DNA from: Candidatus Accumulibacter iunctus
GTDB lineage: Bacteria; Pseudomonadota; Gammaproteobacteria; Burkholderiales; Rhodocyclaceae
Assembly: GCA_002345025.1 (NCBI GenBank)
Contig: DDUX01000010.1
Coordinates: forward strand, 1-30,658
Length of the DNA stretch: 30,658 nucleotides
Reading direction: 5' to 3'
Shown: piece after piece, positions 6,217-14,612 of the stretch
Layout: each line of letters opens with the position of its first letter
How positions within the stretch are numbered: position 1 is the stretch's first letter
The notes under the pieces: generated by a model
Database searches by the model: none
The model's input: only the letters and a program-made list of their open reading frames with translations
Told to the model about the DNA's origin: nothing
Position numbers and translations under genes: made by a program

Positions 6217-8142
6217 TCAGTCCTCGTCTCCGTCGCCGCCCGCATCGTTGCCGACATCGCTCGCGTGCCAGCGTCGTGCCTCGAAAGCATTGCGCCGCCA
6301 GCGAGACAGCAGCGGGAAGATGGCGAGGAAGAGCAGCAGCAGCACATAGTTGGACCAGCCGGTCGGGTTGCGCACGACCTCGATGGTATCGACGACGGCC
6401 TCGCTGCTGTCGCTACCAAGTTCGTACTCGATCACCAGATGGTAGGTTCCCGCCGGCACGGCCTTGAACACCATTTCGTCCGTCGGCGATCCTTCGCTCC
6501 AGCCTTCGCCGTCGTCGACTCCCCGGTAGTGGCTGATCTCCTGCAAACCGAGGTAGGCCTCGCCGGTATTCTTCTCGACCAGCGTCGTGTTCACCGATAG
6601 CCAGTTATTCACGACGCTGGTCTGGTGCCGAACGAGCAGCGCGCGTGCGCGGCTCCTGAGGACAAATTCCTGGCTGCTCCGCGTCACTTCATCGTTCTGC
6701 GCCGGGAGAACGAGTCGCTGCCGCAGCACCAGTTCGGAGGCAAACAGGAAGGTGAAGGCCAACTGCACGACGGTCGCCGCGAGTACGAGCTTCCAGAACA
6801 GGCGGCAGGTCTGACGATGGGTTTCGACGAGGGGGTTCGGCTGGTTGGCATAGACCTCCGTGCGTGCCGGTGGCGGAGCCTTGATTCCGAAAGCGACGCA
6901 CAGCTCGGCCGGCTCCAGATACTCGGCCTGCGACCAGGTGGATTCGCGGGCATTCACCTCGCGTGACAGCATCAGTGGCGGACAGATGTAGTCCTCGACG
7001 AGGCAGCGCTCACCGACCGTCACCCGCCAGTAGAACTCGCCGACGACGTAAGTCACCTCGGCCTCGCCCCGGTTGAAGAGCCTGAACTCGCTCCCGGCAT
7101 GTCGGAACTTCGCCTCGCCCCGACTGACGAGCGGCGGATTCGGCAGGCCACGTGCAAAATTCCAGTGACCCTGATACTCCACGAGCCAGGCAAAACCCTG
7201 CTGGACGTTGTACAGCAGGTATTCCGACCACCGGTAGTCTGCATCCGCCGCGGAACTCGTGCTGCGACGCATGAAACCGATCACTCGCCACTCGCTGCCA
7301 CGCAGCGTACCTTCAGTGCCGAGCGGCAGCCAGGGCACTTCGCGCAGCACCTGCGCGGCCCGCGACAGCAGACTGAGATTCTCATTCTCGATGCCGATGA
7401 TCGAACCGCAACTTTCGCAACCGACGCTTTCGGTCGCCGGCGAATGAAGCGTCAGCGGTGCCGCACAGTGCGGGCAACTGAAGGCACGCGCCGCGACCTG
7501 CCGTGCCGCGGCGGCTGGCGGTTCCTGAACATCCCTGAGCTTGTCGAGCTGCAGATCGGCGAAAGCCACCGACTGGCCGACGAAGACCAGCGGCGGGGTC
7601 TCGCTGTAATCGATCGTCAGGAAACGATCGTTGCCGCGCAGATCGGCGGTATTGACCTCATACCCGGCGGCGACGCGGAAAGGCAGTTCGCCCTCGCCGG
7701 CAATACAACGCGCCGTCGCCAGATCGGTGACGACAAAGCGCCGACCGTCCAGAGTGACCGGCATCTCGGGCGCCAGCGTCGCGAACGCCGGCAGCGGATC
7801 GCTGACCGCGACCTGTGCGCTGACGATGAACTCGCCGGACGCCTCGGCAAGCCAGGCACTTCGCCCATCATCGAACAGGATGTGCCACTCATTCCAGATG
7901 CCCGATTCGTACTGTAGCTGGATGCGGCCGACGACCGCGAAATGACGCTGCCGAAACCGGCCCTCACTGCCAATCCGGATCGGCGAACTGTCCTCGAGCA
8001 GTTCGGCCATGCGGCCGATGTTCTGCAGATCCTCGCCGCTGCGCAGCAGCGTGCTGCGGCAGAAGTCGCAGACGACATACAGCGAGGTCGCCGCGCGAAA
8101 GACGACCGGCGCCCCGCAGGAAGGGCAGCTGGCTCTCTTCAC
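6217..8142 (-). CDS. Zinc-ribbon, double-DUF4178 membrane protein
   Basis: The 641-aa product starts with a zinc ribbon (CPSCGAP with CDFC, residues about 7-29), followed by a first DUF4178 domain. A second zinc ribbon (CPHCAAP with CESC, about 224-246) and a second DUF4178 domain follow. The C-terminal part has a transmembrane helix (WKLVLAATVVQLAFTFLF), a roughly 130-residue region predicted on the opposite membrane face, a second helix (YVLLLLFLAIFPLL) and an acidic tail. The start is GTG 8142; no ribosome binding site is obvious but the zinc ribbon begins at once. It follows the SPFH/SHOCT gene by 44 bases. DUF4178 proteins occur with DUF350, SPFH and PspA-like genes in envelope-stress clusters; the biochemical role is unknown. 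Confidence 0.85.
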   Translation of the reverse strand: MKRASCPSCGAPVVFRAATSLYVVCDFCRSTLLRSGEDLQNIGRMAELLEDSSPIRIGSEGRFRQRHFAVVGRIQLQYESGIWNEWHILFDDGRSAWLAEASGEFIVSAQVAVSDPLPAFATLAPEMPVTLDGRRFVVTDLATARCIAGEGELPFRVAAGYEVNTADLRGNDRFLTIDYSETPPLVFVGQSVAFADLQLDKLRDVQEPPAAAARQVAARAFSCPHCAAPLTLHSPATESVGCESCGSIIGIENENLSLLSRAAQVLREVPWLPLGTEGTLRGSEWRVIGFMRRSTSSAADADYRWSEYLLYNVQQGFAWLVEYQGHWNFARGLPNPPLVSRGEAKFRHAGSEFRLFNRGEAEVTYVVGEFYWRVTVGERCLVEDYICPPLMLSREVNARESTWSQAEYLEPAELCVAFGIKAPPPARTEVYANQPNPLVETHRQTCRLFWKLVLAATVVQLAFTFLFASELVLRQRLVLPAQNDEVTRSSQEFVLRSRARALLVRHQTSVVNNWLSVNTTLVEKNTGEAYLGLQEISHYRGVDDGEGWSEGSPTDEMVFKAVPAGTYHLVIEYELGSDSSEAVVDTIEVVRNPTGWSNYVLLLLFLAIFPLLSRWRRNAFEARRWHASDVGNDAGGDGDED

Positions 8143-8186
8143 AACGGGAGGACCGGCACCGTCGGCGGGTCAGACAGCGCCGGCGA

Positions 8187-9215
8187 TCAACCCAGGCGAC
8201 CCAGCAACTCCGCCTTCTTGGCGTCGAACTCGGCCTGCGACAGGATGCCTTTGCTGACCAGTCCATGCAGCTTCTCGAGGGTTGCCACCACCTCGTCGGC
8301 ATTGCTCGGGGCCACCGGCGCGGCCATCGGCGTCGCTGCCGGCACGGCGGCAGCGGTCGCCTGCGCCATTGCCGCGGTCATCGTCTGTCCGATGCCAAGC
8401 CCGGCGCCCAGCCCAGCACCAATACCGGCAATGCCGCCTTCGTTCTGCGCCGCCAGCGGGATGCTCGTCGCCACCTGGTACTGCGTGTAGCGCCCGAGGT
8501 CGCCGATCATGTTCATGCCGATGCGGGTATCGAGAATCTTCTGCAGTTCGTCGGGCAGTGAGACGTTCTGCACGACGAAGCTGTCGAGCGCCAGCCCGTA
8601 GCGTTCGAACACGGCCTCGAGCTTGCCCTTCAACTGTCTGCTCAGCTCATCCTGATTGGCCGCCATGTCGATGAAAGGAACGCCCGACTCACCGAAAAGG
8701 TCGGTCATCGAGCTGATGACCAGGTTGCGCAGCTGACCATCAAGATCGGCAACGGTGTACTGCTCGCGCGTACCCGAAATCTCGCAGTGGAACTTGCGCG
8801 CATCGCTCAGCTTGTACGAGTAGATGCCAAAAGCGCGCATTCGCACCATTCCGAAGTCCTTGTCGCGGATGGTGATCGGATTCGGCGTCCCCCACTTGCA
8901 GTCGAGCTGCAGGCGGGTCGAGAAGAAGTAGACGTCCGACTTGAAAGGCGATTCGAACAGCTTGTCCCAGTTCTTGAGATAGGTCAGCACCGGCAGGGTG
9001 CGCGTCGTCAGCCGGTACAGGCCGGGTCCGAACACGTCGGCGATCTGGCCTTCGTTGACGAAAACCGCCATCTGCGATTCGCGAACCGTCAACTGCGCGC
9101 CATACTGGATCTCGAGATCCTGCATCGGGTAGCGCATGGCGAGCACTCCGTCGCCCTCCTCGGTCCATTGAATGACATCGACAAACTGTTTTCTGATGAA
9201 ATCCATGAGTGCCAC
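8187..9215 (-). CDS. SPFH/Band-7 domain protein with C-terminal SHOCT domain (YdjI/virion-core-like)
   Basis: The 342-aa protein starts near MDFIRKQFVDVIQW and carries an SPFH-like domain (about residues 30-240), as in bacterial YdjI-type proteins that assemble on or near membranes. A glycine/alanine-rich low-complexity linker (GIGAGLGAGLGIGQ and following alanine/proline stretch) leads to a C-terminal SHOCT helix pair (LHGLVSKGILSQAEFDAKK), which usually mediates oligomerisation or targeting. I chose GTG 9215 because AGGAG precedes it at good spacing; ATG 9206 is the alternative. It sits 56 bases after the DUF350 gene and 44 before the DUF4178 gene. Membrane-stress function is inferred from this context. 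Confidence 0.87.
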   Translation of the reverse strand: MALMDFIRKQFVDVIQWTEEGDGVLAMRYPMQDLEIQYGAQLTVRESQMAVFVNEGQIADVFGPGLYRLTTRTLPVLTYLKNWDKLFESPFKSDVYFFSTRLQLDCKWGTPNPITIRDKDFGMVRMRAFGIYSYKLSDARKFHCEISGTREQYTVADLDGQLRNLVISSMTDLFGESGVPFIDMAANQDELSRQLKGKLEAVFERYGLALDSFVVQNVSLPDELQKILDTRIGMNMIGDLGRYTQYQVATSIPLAAQNEGGIAGIGAGLGAGLGIGQTMTAAMAQATAAAVPAATPMAAPVAPSNADEVVATLEKLHGLVSKGILSQAEFDAKKAELLGRLG

Positions 9216-9271
9216 GGCGATCTCCTGCAAGGCAAGTTGTGGCGAGCTGGGCGCCGCCAGAGGGGAATCCG

Positions 9272-9676
9272 TCAGTAGGTCATACAGGCTGCGTTGATCA
9301 GACCAACGGTGAGCGAAACGACCGCGAGAAGAATCGCCGGCGCAATCCTGCCGGCAGGAATGTCCTGCGTCAGCTGCGGCAGTGCCAGGCGGATGATCAG
9401 GTAGGCAAGAATCTGGATCACACCGGCGATCACGCCCCAGGCGGCGAGATCGACCAGCGTATCGCTGTGCGCAATGACGTTGGCGACAGGCATGGCGAAG
9501 CCCAGCAGGGCGCCGGACAGACTCGTCGCTGCGGCGCAGTTGCCGGCACGAATCAGTGCCAGCTCATGGTACGGGGTCACGTTCAGGTAGACCAGCAGGA
9601 ACAGTGCCAGCAGGACAATCGCCACTGCGAAGTAGGCGAGAAAGGCGGGCAGCATGCTCATCAGATGGGTCGGCAT
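9272..9676 (-). CDS. DUF350 (YjfL family) integral membrane protein
   Basis: The 134-aa product has four hydrophobic segments: MLPAFLAYFAVAIVLLALFL, a middle one around ALLGFAMPVANVIA, AAWGVIAGVIQILAYLII and IAPAILLAVVSLTVGLINAA. The length and spacing match DUF350, whose members are small inner-membrane proteins. ATG 9676 follows AGGAGA at good spacing; an upstream in-frame extension lacks support. It is the first gene of the DUF350-SPFH-DUF4178-peptide group and lies 45 bases after coaX. Association with PspA/SPFH/DUF4178 genes is a known neighbourhood; the molecular activity is not known. Confidence 0.85.
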   Translation of the reverse strand: MPTHLMSMLPAFLAYFAVAIVLLALFLLVYLNVTPYHELALIRAGNCAAATSLSGALLGFAMPVANVIAHSDTLVDLAAWGVIAGVIQILAYLIIRLALPQLTQDIPAGRIAPAILLAVVSLTVGLINAACMTY

Positions 9677-9721
9677 CAGGCTTCTCCTGTCTTCACGCAT
9701 GAGCAACGCCTGGCGGGTGGC

Positions 9722-10444
9722 TCACAGGGATTCTGCATAGCGCACCAGGCCGCTGAGGATCAGATTATCCACCAAAACGAAGGGAATCCGCAGGTGCGGC
9801 GAGAGCCGCTCGGCCGCGCCACCGGTCAGCAGGCAGAGCGCCCCCGCTGCTCCGGCAATCCCGGAAAACATGCGCTCGACCGCACCGAGTTGCGCCTGCA
9901 GACAACCGCTGACGATCGCGTCCACGGTGTTGCGGGGCTCTGCCCGAAAGACTCCTTCCTGCGCGAGGGGCAGCTGCGCCGTGTTGCTCGCCAATGCGGC
10001 GCGCATCAGGTCGAATCCAGGAAGAATCAGGCCACCGCGAAAGACTCCGCCAGCATCGAGCAGGTCCACCGTCGTCGCCGTGCCGGCGCAGACCACCAGA
10101 CAGGCCTTGTCTGACCGTGCCCGCGCACCGATCAGCGCCGCCCAGCGATCGGCCCCGAGTTGTGCCGGCACCTCGTAGGCATTGCGAACACCGCAGGCAG
10201 ACCCGGTCGGGCGCAGAAATGAAAGCCTCGCCTGGCGGGCAGCCAGCAACGATGAAATGCTCGCGGCAACCCCGGCGCCAGCGACATTGCAGACGACGAC
10301 CCGGGCTCCCGCCGGCCACTCGTCCGCCGCCTCAGCCAGCCAAGCCACATCGGAGGTTGCCAGCACGCCGCTGTCGAGCCATCGCCCACCCGCATGGGTA
10401 GCCCACTTGATACGACTGTTGCCGGCGTCGATGGCGACGATCAT
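9722..10444 (-). CDS. coaX: Type III pantothenate kinase CoaX
   Basis: CoaX phosphorylates pantothenate, the first step of coenzyme A synthesis. The 240-aa product has the ASKHA fold motifs of type III enzymes: an N-terminal DAGNSRIKW phosphate loop, the LGADRWAALIGAR substrate segment and the CAGTATTVDLLD phosphate motif with its Asp. The start ATG 10444 overlaps the birA stop as ATGA, so the two are translationally coupled. Fused BirA-CoaX proteins are known in some betaproteobacteria such as Neisseria, and this overlap is the unfused counterpart. No defect is seen. Confidence 0.95.
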   Translation of the reverse strand: MIVAIDAGNSRIKWATHAGGRWLDSGVLATSDVAWLAEAADEWPAGARVVVCNVAGAGVAASISSLLAARQARLSFLRPTGSACGVRNAYEVPAQLGADRWAALIGARARSDKACLVVCAGTATTVDLLDAGGVFRGGLILPGFDLMRAALASNTAQLPLAQEGVFRAEPRNTVDAIVSGCLQAQLGAVERMFSGIAGAAGALCLLTGGAAERLSPHLRIPFVLVDNLILSGLVRYAESL

Positions 10445-11247
10445 GCGACGCGCAGTGACAGATCGCCCGACAGGCAGCGCTCGATGCCGCTCGCCGTCTG
10501 CAGCAGCAGAGCACCATACTCGTCGGCGCCGAGGCAGATTCCCTGCCGGTCCACCCGGCCGCCGTCCAGCAGGCGCACTGGCTGCCCCTGCCACGAATGC
10601 TGCTGCTGCCAGTCTGCGCGCAGAACGCGAAAGCCGCCTTCGGCAAAGCGGTCGAGCACCACCGCCAGTTCAAGAAGGAGATCGGCCAGCAGTCGGTGGC
10701 GATCAGGCAGTGGCGACAGCGCCTGCGCCAGAGCCGCCGGCGGATGCAGGAACGCCTCCTCGCCGGCCGGCGGCAGCTGCAGGTTGAGACCAATGCCGAT
10801 CACCGCCAGCATGCCCGCGGGCTCGGACTCCAGTTCCACCAGAATGCCGCCCAGCTTGCCGCCGTCGAGCAGGATGTCGTTGGGCCACTTGAGTCCGACA
10901 CCTTTGGCGCCCATTCGCTCGAGGGCTCGTGCCACCGCCAAGCCAACAGCCAGCGACAGTCCGGCAAGCCGTGCGACCGTGCCATTGAAGCGCCAGAGGA
11001 GCGAAAAAGTCAGCCCGGCGGACGGCGACGAAAGCCAGCTACGGCCACGGCGGCCGCGTCCCGCAGTCTGCTGGTCGGCGATCAGCAGCGAACCGGATGG
11101 GGCGCCCTGCCGGGCACGCTCGAGAAGCAGCGTGTTCGTCGAGCTGCATTCAGCCAGCGCCTCGACCATGAAACGGCCACGCGCCGGACCAAGCAGCGGG
11201 TCAATACGTCCGGGATCGATCTGACAAGCGGGAGGAAGCTGGGCCAT
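10441..11247 (-). CDS. birA: Biotin-[acetyl-CoA-carboxylase] ligase, monofunctional
   Basis: The 268-aa enzyme makes biotinyl-AMP and attaches biotin to the carrier protein of acetyl-CoA carboxylase. It shows the biotinyl-AMP loop TAGRGRRGRSW, the KWPNDILL motif with the catalytic lysine, KLGGILVE and the C-terminal SH3-like lobe (VDRQGICLGADEYGALLL). The N-terminus goes almost straight into the catalytic core, with no winged-helix DNA-binding domain, so it is a class I ligase that should not repress a biotin operon. It starts at ATG 11247, 51 bases after ntrC, and overlaps coaX. Confidence 0.94.
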   Translation of the reverse strand: MAQLPPACQIDPGRIDPLLGPARGRFMVEALAECSSTNTLLLERARQGAPSGSLLIADQQTAGRGRRGRSWLSSPSAGLTFSLLWRFNGTVARLAGLSLAVGLAVARALERMGAKGVGLKWPNDILLDGGKLGGILVELESEPAGMLAVIGIGLNLQLPPAGEEAFLHPPAALAQALSPLPDRHRLLADLLLELAVVLDRFAEGGFRVLRADWQQQHSWQGQPVRLLDGGRVDRQGICLGADEYGALLLQTASGIERCLSGDLSLRVA

Positions 11248-11298
11248 TGCAGGGGAATCCGAATCAACGCCGGCAATTATCGCCGATTATTGGGCTCT

Positions 11299-12717
11299 TC
11301 AGACTTCCCTGTCGTCGATCGAGCCGCTGGCGCTGATCCCGAGTTCCTGGATCTTGCGTGTGATCGTGTTGCGACCGATTCCAAGTGCCTGTGCGGCTTC
11401 AATCCGCCGCCCGCCGGTATGCGCCAGCGCGCGGTTGATGAGGACCCGCTCGAAGGCCTGCGACAGCTTGGCATGGACCTGCCCCGAGTCGCCGACCAGG
11501 CAGCGGTCCACCGCCTGGCCGAGCGCCGCTTCCCAGTCGTCGCTGGCGACTGCCGGCGACGACTCGCGCAGTTCCGGCGGCAGGTCCGCGACCTCGACCA
11601 GTTGGCCCGGTGCCATCACCGTCAGCCAGTGGCAGAGGTTCTCGAGCTGCCGCACGTTGCCGGAAAAATCGAGCGCGTAGAGATGCTTCAGGGCGGCATC
11701 CGAAAAGCGCTTGCCTTCGACACCCAGTTCGCGCGCGCTTTTCTGCAGGAAGTGGCGGGCGAGGATGGGGATGTCCTCGCGGCGCTCACGCAGGCTGGGC
11801 AGCCGCACCCGGATCACGTTCAGGCGATGAAAGAGGTCTTCGCGGAACAGTCCCTGCCTGACACGCGCTTCGAGATCCTGGTGTGTTGCAGCGATGATCC
11901 GCACCCGGGTCTTGAGTGGCGAATGGCCGCCCACGCGATAGTAGTGACCATCCGAGAGAACGCGCAGCAACCGGGTCTGCAGCTCTGCCGGCATGTCGCC
12001 GATCTCGTCGAGGAAGAGGGTACCGCCCTCGGCCTGCTCGAATCGCCCCTGGCGCTGCGCCGCCGCACCGGTGAACGCGCCGCGTTCGTGGCCGAACAGC
12101 TCAGATTCCAGGAGGTCGCGCGGAATGGCGGCGGTGTTGATGGCGATGAACGGCTTGTCTGCGCGCTGACTGTGGCGATGCACCGCGCGCGCGACAAGTT
12201 CCTTGCCGGAACCCGACTCGCCGGTGATCAGCACTGTGGCGCTCGACTGGCTCAGGCGGCCGATGGCACGGAAGACTTCCTGCATCGCCGGCGCCTGACC
12301 CAGGATCTCGGGCGTCAGGTCCACATCGTTCGGCGCACCAGTCTGGTGCAGACTCTCGCTGATCGCGCGCCGGATCAGCTCGAGTGCCTGATCGACATCG
12401 AACGGCTTCGGCAGGTACTCGAAAGCGCCGCCCTGAAACGCCGAAACGGCGCTGTCGAGATCCGAGTAGGCGGTCATGATGATGACCGGCAGCGTCGGGA
12501 AGCGTTCCTTGAACACCTGCAGCAGCTCGAGCCCCGACTGTCCGGGCATTCGGATATCCGAGACCAGCACCTGCGGCTCCTGGGCCCCCGCATCGAGGCG
12601 TGCCAGTGCCTCGGTTGCCGAAGCGAAGCTGCAGAACGGGATCTTCTCGCGCGCCAGGGTCTTCTCGAGAACCCAGCGAATCGACTTGTCATCGTCAACG
12701 ATCCACACCGCTTTCAT
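11299..12717 (-). CDS. glnG: Nitrogen regulation response regulator NtrC (GlnG)
   Basis: The 472-aa sigma54 activator has a receiver domain with the acidic pocket VDDD (8-10), phospho-acceptor Asp54 in SDIRMPG and Lys104. The AAA+ domain has Walker A GESGSGKE (166-173), the sigma54-contacting GAFTGA loop (213-218) and Walker B LFLDEIG (234-240). A Fis-type HTH lies at the C-terminus (EAAQALGIGRNTITRKIQ). Phosphorylated by NtrB under nitrogen limitation, NtrC activates glnA and related sigma54 promoters; matching sites are present upstream of glnA here. ATG 12717 gives the family start after GAGGAA. One small oddity is FSGNVRQLEN where WPGNVRQLEN is usual. Confidence 0.96.
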   Translation of the reverse strand: MKAVWIVDDDKSIRWVLEKTLAREKIPFCSFASATEALARLDAGAQEPQVLVSDIRMPGQSGLELLQVFKERFPTLPVIIMTAYSDLDSAVSAFQGGAFEYLPKPFDVDQALELIRRAISESLHQTGAPNDVDLTPEILGQAPAMQEVFRAIGRLSQSSATVLITGESGSGKELVARAVHRHSQRADKPFIAINTAAIPRDLLESELFGHERGAFTGAAAQRQGRFEQAEGGTLFLDEIGDMPAELQTRLLRVLSDGHYYRVGGHSPLKTRVRIIAATHQDLEARVRQGLFREDLFHRLNVIRVRLPSLRERREDIPILARHFLQKSARELGVEGKRFSDAALKHLYALDFSGNVRQLENLCHWLTVMAPGQLVEVADLPPELRESSPAVASDDWEAALGQAVDRCLVGDSGQVHAKLSQAFERVLINRALAHTGGRRIEAAQALGIGRNTITRKIQELGISASGSIDDREV

Positions 12718-12784
12718 TGATTCCTCGGCAAGCTTGGCTGTCATCAAAATGTCCTGAATTTCTAGCAAGAAACCTGCCAGGTGC

Positions 12785-13858
12785 TCAACCAAGCGGCAAG
12801 CGGATCGTGAAACAGGTGTGGCCCGGCCGACTCTCGCACTCGATCGTTCCCTGGTGCTGCTGCACGAAACTCTGCGCCAGCGTCAGGCCGAGGCCGCTCC
12901 CGCCGGCGCGCCCGGAAACCAGCGGATAGAACATGCGTTCGCGGATGTCCTCGGCGATTCCCGGGCCATCGTCAATCACCTGCACCTCGAGCGCCAAACG
13001 GTGACGGCGCTTGAACAGGGTGACCTGACGCGCTGCCCGCGTGCGCAGCGTGATCTGACCCTGGCCAGAGAACCCGCCGGCAGTCTGCCGGGTGATCGCC
13101 TGGGCAGCATTCCTGGCAATGTTCAGAAAGACCTGAATCAGCTGTTCACGATCGCCAACGAGTTCGGGCAGGCTGGTATCGTAGTCCCTGCGTACCGCGA
13201 GAATGGTCGGGAACTCGGCGGTCAGCAGACTGCGCACGCGCTCGAGAATCTCGTGGATGTTCACCGGGCCCGGCTGCATCGGCCGATGCGGCGACAGCAG
13301 GCGGCGCATCAGTTCCTGCAGGCGGTCCGCCTCCTTGATGATGACTTGCGTATACTCGTGCAGGCCGGGATTCCCGAGTTCCCGCTCGAGCAGTTGTGCC
13401 GCGCCGCGAATCCCTCCCAGTGGATTCTTGATTTCGTGCACCAGGTTCCGGATCAGCTCGCGACTGGCCTGCTGCTGCTCGACCAAGCGTTCTTCACGGG
13501 TGGCCCGGAGTTGCTGGTCTATCGGCCACAACTCGATGAGCAGTCGAACCGCCGGCGCTTCAACCGGGTTTACCGTGCAGTTGAGCTGCAGCACGTCGCC
13601 GCCAGCCAGCTGCAACTCGATGTTCTGCCCGCTGTAGCTCCAACCGTGCTCGCGGACACTTCCCAGTGCAGCCAACAGCTTCGCCGGGCATTCGATCACG
13701 CTGTCGAGGCGACAGCCGAAGAAGACCTTGTGGCTGATCTCGAGCAGGTTCTCGGCTGCCGGATTGAGATAGCGGATTGCCAGTCTCTCGTCGAGCAGGA
13801 CGACCGCCGACGACAGCAGGTCAAGGCCGCCGTATGGATTCGCCGAGTCGTCAGGCAT
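12785..13858 (-). CDS. glnL: Nitrogen regulation sensor histidine kinase NtrB (GlnL)
   Basis: The 357-aa cytosolic kinase has an N-terminal PAS domain (about 10-110), a dimerisation helix with the phospho-accepting His141 in HEIKNPLGGIRGAAQLLE, and an ATP-binding domain with the N box (NIARNAAQAI), G1 box (DDGPGI) and G2 box (GGSGLGLTLAQ). NtrB phosphorylates and dephosphorylates NtrC under control of PII protein. No transmembrane helix is present, as expected. It is followed by ntrC after 67 bases and preceded by the DUF4124 gene after 81 bases. Confidence 0.95.
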   Translation of the reverse strand: MPDDSANPYGGLDLLSSAVVLLDERLAIRYLNPAAENLLEISHKVFFGCRLDSVIECPAKLLAALGSVREHGWSYSGQNIELQLAGGDVLQLNCTVNPVEAPAVRLLIELWPIDQQLRATREERLVEQQQASRELIRNLVHEIKNPLGGIRGAAQLLERELGNPGLHEYTQVIIKEADRLQELMRRLLSPHRPMQPGPVNIHEILERVRSLLTAEFPTILAVRRDYDTSLPELVGDREQLIQVFLNIARNAAQAITRQTAGGFSGQGQITLRTRAARQVTLFKRRHRLALEVQVIDDGPGIAEDIRERMFYPLVSGRAGGSGLGLTLAQSFVQQHQGTIECESRPGHTCFTIRLPLG

Positions 13859-13939
13859 TGGCTCGCAAGCTCATGCGGTCACGCCAGCAAACGCTCCGCG
13901 TTATGCGACAGACACCGGGCAGCGGGCGCCGCGGGCAGG

Positions 13940-14428
13940 TCAGCGCAGATTGGCGATCTCTTTCTGGATGGCCTCGATGTTGCGCTGATGCAACGCGACC
14001 TTGTCCTTGTACGGCTGCAGCCGCTCCTGTACCTTGCCGCCGCTGATCGCGCCTCCCTGCATGCGCTCGTTGGGCAGGACAACCCCTTCCTGTTGCGCGA
14101 GTTCCTTCTTGGCCTGCTCGAGGTTCTTCTGCTCGGCAGCCAGCTCGCTATCGAGGATACGCCGACGGTCGCCGTCGCGCGACTTCTGCGTCTGTTCGTC
14201 CACCTTCGGGAAGTTGCCCGGAGTGGCCGTCCTCGCCGCCGGCTGCCGGGATGCCGGCGCAAGGTTCACGGGGTCCAGAACCAGCTTCCGACAGGTTCTG
14301 GTCGGCACATTCGAGTAGGTCGTATGCCCTTCGGCATCGACGCACTTGTAGATGTCCTGTGCTGTTGCCGGCGAGAGGGCGATAAGCGGCAGGGCAATGG
14401 TGCAGAACAGATATGGCAGTCGTCTCAT
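13940..14428 (-). CDS. DUF4124 periplasmic protein
   Basis: The 162-aa product begins with a signal peptide (MRRLPYLFCTIALPLIALSP, likely cut near ATAQ) followed by a DUF4124 domain, IYKCVDAEGHTTYSNVPTRTC, containing two cysteines that could form a disulfide. The remainder is charged and probably coiled-coil (LDSELAAEQKNLEQAKKELA and a helix near KVALHQRNIEAIQKEIANL). It lies between glnA and ntrB, an arrangement I associate with betaproteobacteria, but no role in nitrogen control has been shown to my knowledge. Export to the periplasm makes a direct role in NtrBC signalling unlikely. Confidence 0.85.
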   Translation of the reverse strand: MRRLPYLFCTIALPLIALSPATAQDIYKCVDAEGHTTYSNVPTRTCRKLVLDPVNLAPASRQPAARTATPGNFPKVDEQTQKSRDGDRRRILDSELAAEQKNLEQAKKELAQQEGVVLPNERMQGGAISGGKVQERLQPYKDKVALHQRNIEAIQKEIANLR

Positions 14429-14568
14429 AGTCGTCGAATTCCCCGGGCGCTGGCGGACCTGCTGGCCGAGGCGCGCCCGGCTGGGATTGGGGCGATCGCA
14501 CGGCCGTCAGTGTGGTGGCTAGGCGACAGCAATACTAACGCGGAAGGACGACGATCGGTAGACGCACG

Positions 14569-14592
14569 AAGGACGGGCACAGGCCCGCCCTT
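14569..14592 (-). terminator. Possible glnA terminator hairpin
   Basis: A ten-base inverted repeat with one mismatch (14569-14578 and 14583-14592, loop ACAG) lies just downstream of the glnA stop (14613). There is no T-run on the minus strand, so it may be only a partial terminator that lets some transcription reach the DUF4124-ntrBC genes. Confidence 0.4.
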
Positions 14593-14612
14593 CTCGCACG
14601 CGTCTTCTTCGC

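Noticed and set aside
10597..12720. Long plus-strand open frame (over 700 codons) opposite birA and ntrC
   Set aside because: It is antisense to two well-supported genes and has no recognisable motifs; such frames are common in high-GC DNA with strong third-position bias.
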